NCBI GenBank assembly: GCA_021324185.1
Contig: JAJPJN010000136.1
Coordinates: 1-35,908 of the forward strand
Direction of reading: 5' to 3'
DNA: 35,908 bases
DNA from: Terriglobia bacterium
GTDB lineage: Bacteria; Acidobacteriota; Terriglobia; Bryobacterales; Bryobacteraceae
A program made the position numbers and the translations under genes. Below, one piece after another: positions 33,070-35,908 of the stretch (positions within the stretch are counted from its first letter, which is position 1; the number at the start of each line of letters is the position of its first letter). The notes below the pieces were generated by a model that did no database searches, had not been told where the DNA came from, and saw only the letters and a program-made list of their open reading frames with translations.

Positions 33070-35908
33070 TTACCACTGTAAGTAAGCACGTAATTGAAGA
33101 ACTCTCTGACCTACTAACAAGCTGCTTGTCTGCCCAAAAGTAGCGAACGTGATACTAATTGAGCTGCCGGTCGCCGATACCGGGCTGAAGATCTGGTGAT
33201 TGAAGGCATTGAGAGCCTCTACTTGAAATCCGAAGCGCAGGTTTTCGAAAATGGGCACCTCCTTGGATAGCGCAAAATCATTGCTAATCAGATGCGGGCC
33301 ATGCAAATAGACGAAAGCGCCAAATTGACCGGGCGTCGTGTTTGGGGCGAGAACAGCAGTGTTTGACCTTCCATCTGGTCCGATGAGATTCGGGCTGACG
33401 TAGTTGACGCTCTTGTTTGCATTCCCGTAAAACACATTAAACATGTTCTGAAGCTGCGCCGCCGATATTCCGTTCAGAATCACCCCGCCGTTACCGAGCG
33501 TCCCGTTATTGTTGTTCCAGCTAAAGCCATTCACCGGATAGTAATTGCTAGTGAGCTCAAATACATCGCCGGATGTGAGTCGATGAATTCCGGCGATTGT
33601 CCAGTCACCCACAATCGCATTTAGAAATGAGTTGGAAATATTGATCAACTTCCCTTTGCCTATCGGCAGGCTGTAGTTCCAATAAGCTTGAAAAACGTGG
33701 CGAATGTCGAATGGACTCGGCCCGTAATCCAAATGGTCATTCGCAAGCGTTCTCTCGTTTGACTGCGCAGTCTGATTGCTTGCGTTAAACATATTCGAAA
33801 GAGTGTGGCTCCAGGTGTAGTTGGCGGAAAAACTAAATCCATGACTGTAAGCCTTGCGAACTTCTATTTGCAGGCCATTGTAGTTTGAATATCCGTTATC
33901 GTCCTGATAAAAAAGCCCTGTGGCAAATGGATTCGGTTCGAATATGTTAATCGGATAAGGCCCCTGTACTGTGTGGGAAATGCTGCCGCACGGTGCAAAT
34001 TTGTTGCCGACTAAATTGCAATAGTAAATGGGCGTCGTAGCCAGGCTGTGCGCAAAAGCCCCTGCCTGACCGGTCGTCAGATCGGTAATGAAAGTGCCGT
34101 TTGTAAACGTCGAAGAGGTCGCGCTGCCAAAGGCCGTGGACATAATCGGCAGTGCAGCTTGTCCGGGCAGCCCGCGGTTCGAAAAATTGTTCGTTACGCC
34201 GTTCGCGGTATTGATGGCCAGGTTATTCTGCGCATTGATGAATTCCTGCAGAAAACCGTTATGGAAGATGTCGTCCTCCTGGACGGCATAGTAGTGCCAC
34301 ATCCGCGTCGACTTGTTACCGACGTACCGCGCCTCAAACACGGTGTTCTGCGCAAGTTCCCTCTGAATGCCGAATGTCCAGTTTTGTACATAAGGCTGCC
34401 GGAGGTTCGGATTGATTCCGTACACTCCGTTCGCAAAAGTGAAATCCGATTCCGGAAGAGTGGTTGCAAATGCCGGAGGGTTGGTAATCAACGCTGGCGC
34501 CGGTGACGCTAAGGTTAGGCCGCCCGGCGTAAAGCCCGGTTGCCCTGGCGATAACGACTGAGACTGCACGGAGCCGCCGTTCGAGGACATCACATTCGAG
34601 ATAGCGTTCATGCCCTCCTGATAGAAGTTGATACCGTAACTGCCTCGAATGACCGTTCCGTGGCCGAGGAGAGCGCCCAGCCAGCCGCTATTGTCAGGTT
34701 TCGGATTCCAGGCGAAGCCGAAATTCGGGGATGGCTGCTTATAGTCAGCACCATAGGCGGCCGACCGCTGCGTCAGAACAGGATTCTGATTCGGCGAAAG
34801 AGCGCCCGGTTCTAAAGCGTAATAGGATGGCCCGAATAGATTCGTATACGTGGGGACCAAATCGATGTTATTGGTGTTTCGAACCGGCGTAGTAAATTCC
34901 CAGCGCAGGCCGTAGTTGAGCGTCAGAGTTGAAGAAACATGATACGAATCCTGGAAGTAAAGACCGCTTGTCGTGTATGCGAAGCGTTGCGTCACCGGCG
35001 AAAACGGGGCGTATTGCTTCGTCAACTCGTTGATGTCATACCCGCTCGAAATATTGCTCACCCGGCCGGTCAAAAGAGCATAGAGTTGTTCAGCGTTGCC
35101 GATATCAGGGCTGCGAATGGCAGGAAGATTTGCCGAACTGAAAATGGAAGCGACCGGGTCGCTGGCGCTGACACCCAACGTGTAAGTCGGTATCCCGGCG
35201 CCGCCAGGAGCATTAAAAGAACTTTCCCAGAAACTGGAGTGCAACCAGCTAGCGCCAAAACTGAACGAGTGCGATCCCTTCAGCCAGCTCAAGTTGTCGC
35301 GAAACTGAAAAACCGGATTGTTGCGAATAAACGGAGTTTCGCTGGGGACAACCGCAGTTACCGATAGCCCCAAGTTGACATACCGATTTCCGTACGGCGC
35401 CCACTGGTTGTAGTTTGTCCCTTGGTAGAAATACTCGCCGTTGCTCTGCACGCCAAAGCTGGCGGAATTCAGCATCGTCGGCGTGATAGTCCAATCTACC
35501 GCGTTTGTGGCGACGTAAGTAGTGATCTTATAAGCGCCGCCTAACACCGTAAGGCCCGGATATTGCGGCGTCCCCGCAATGTTGTTATGGCGGAGATTCC
35601 AGGTGCCGTGCCATGCAATCTTGGGCGCGATCTGATAGTCAAGCCGGACCGTCGGATAGTAAGTCGTGTTGTTCGTGGGTTGGTTCCAATTCAGCGTTTC
35701 GTGAATCAGGTCTGTTGTGCTGGGGGTGACTACGCCCTTGCCGAGTGTTCCGTTGGTGGTGCTGAATATGTTGGCCACCGTTGGATCGATCGCGCCGGGA
35801 TAGCCCTTCGCTGCCGCGAGCTGAAGCAGGTTCACGGTATGGGTGGCATTATCGGAACCCACGTAGGAAAATACGCCCGATTGCGCCAGAGGCGTCAGTG
35901 TGGTGGCG
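33070..35908 (-). CDS. TonB-dependent receptor, Oar-like, C-terminal part (gene cut by window edge)
   Basis: At least 945 codons, open to the right edge; the plug domain and N-terminus lie outside the window. The visible part is a large outer-membrane beta-barrel: alternating Tyr/Phe/Asn-rich strands such as YYPTVRLDYQIAPKIAWHGT, SSTLTLNYGLRWEFTTPV, and the acidobacterial Oar-type hallmarks YVQNWTFGIQRELAQNTVFE, ARYVGNKSTRMWHY, YNGLQIEVRKAYSHGFSF and SANYTWSHTLS. The C-terminus NLRFGFQVEALNAFNHQIF and RVLQLRAYLQW closes the barrel with a terminal aromatic residue, as expected for BAM recognition. Substrate is unknown; adjacency to peptidases suggests peptides or proteins. Confidence 0.92.
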   Translation of the reverse strand, partial: ATTLTPLAQSGVFSYVGSDNATHTVNLLQLAAAKGYPGAIDPTVANIFSTTNGTLGKGVVTPSTTDLIHETLNWNQPTNNTTYYPTVRLDYQIAPKIAWHGTWNLRHNNIAGTPQYPGLTVLGGAYKITTYVATNAVDWTITPTMLNSASFGVQSNGEYFYQGTNYNQWAPYGNRYVNLGLSVTAVVPSETPFIRNNPVFQFRDNLSWLKGSHSFSFGASWLHSSFWESSFNAPGGAGIPTYTLGVSASDPVASIFSSANLPAIRSPDIGNAEQLYALLTGRVSNISSGYDINELTKQYAPFSPVTQRFAYTTSGLYFQDSYHVSSTLTLNYGLRWEFTTPVRNTNNIDLVPTYTNLFGPSYYALEPGALSPNQNPVLTQRSAAYGADYKQPSPNFGFAWNPKPDNSGWLGALLGHGTVIRGSYGINFYQEGMNAISNVMSSNGGSVQSQSLSPGQPGFTPGGLTLASPAPALITNPPAFATTLPESDFTFANGVYGINPNLRQPYVQNWTFGIQRELAQNTVFEARYVGNKSTRMWHYYAVQEDDIFHNGFLQEFINAQNNLAINTANGVTNNFSNRGLPGQAALPIMSTAFGSATSSTFTNGTFITDLTTGQAGAFAHSLATTPIYYCNLVGNKFAPCGSISHTVQGPYPINIFEPNPFATGLFYQDDNGYSNYNGLQIEVRKAYSHGFSFSANYTWSHTLSNMFNASNQTAQSNERTLANDHLDYGPSPFDIRHVFQAYWNYSLPIGKGKLINISNSFLNAIVGDWTIAGIHRLTSGDVFELTSNYYPVNGFSWNNNNGTLGNGGVILNGISAAQLQNMFNVFYGNANKSVNYVSPNLIGPDGRSNTAVLAPNTTPGQFGAFVYLHGPHLISNDFALSKEVPIFENLRFGFQVEALNAFNHQIFSPVSATGSSISITFATFGQTSSLLVGQRVLQLRAYLQW

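Noticed and set aside
1-35908. CRISPR array, rRNA genes, insertion sequence or integrase
   Set aside because: No regularly spaced repeats, rRNA-like stretches, transposase or integrase motifs were seen on either strand.

Overview
The window looks like chromosomal DNA of a soil-type acidobacterium (Solibacter/Bryobacter-like). This is inferred from the moderately GC-rich sequence, an ADOP/MacB-type permease, an Oar-like TonB-dependent receptor followed by secreted peptidases, and an EF-G paralogue. No 16S rRNA gene is present, so the assignment is inference. There is no gap above 300 bases without a gene.

Layout. (1) 1-9838, + strand: a type VI secretion block in the order tssA (C-terminus only), tssE, tssF, tssG, clpV/tssH, vgrG/tssI, tssK. 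The first genes overlap or nearly touch. Seven bases after tssK comes an ADOP-family permease (9846-12248). (2) 12275-15855: acetyl-CoA synthetase on the - strand, divergent from a DUF2905 membrane protein and a GT87/DUF2029 polytopic glycosyltransferase. (3) 15805-19149: an accessory-looking patch with a degenerate tRNA-like sequence, an AbiEii-type nucleotidyltransferase on the - strand, a membrane-anchored haem-binding (CxxCH) protein, a Tat-exported phosphoesterase fused to a cupredoxin domain, and a 74-aa protein of unknown function behind two hairpins. (4) 19194-23932: housekeeping genes pgeF, an NAD-dependent sugar epimerase, purC, cvpA-like, gph and a GNAT acetyltransferase. (5) 23942-25906: a deiodinase-like redoxin gene with an in-frame TGA, a small antitoxin-like ORF, and an exported YfdX-like protein preceded by direct repeats. 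(6) 25950-35908, - strand: an EF-G-like GTPase, then a probable operon of TonB receptor (cut by the window edge), HExxH secreted protein and S9 peptidase.

The strongest discovery is at 23942-24643. Two ORFs in the same frame are separated by one TGA, and the continuous product matches the iodothyronine deiodinase fold, with the TGA exactly where these enzymes have catalytic selenocysteine (GSYT-U-PPF). A hairpin with an AGGU apical loop lies at the right distance downstream for a bacterial SECIS element. An ordinary gene caller would split or truncate this gene.

How the genes work together: the T6SS block encodes the sheath-recycling ATPase, spike and baseplate, while the tube, sheath and membrane-complex genes must lie outside the window. 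The TonB receptor and the two peptidase-like genes look like an extracellular protein or peptide scavenging unit. The haem protein and the phosphoesterase-cupredoxin fusion look like a periplasmic redox/metal pair.
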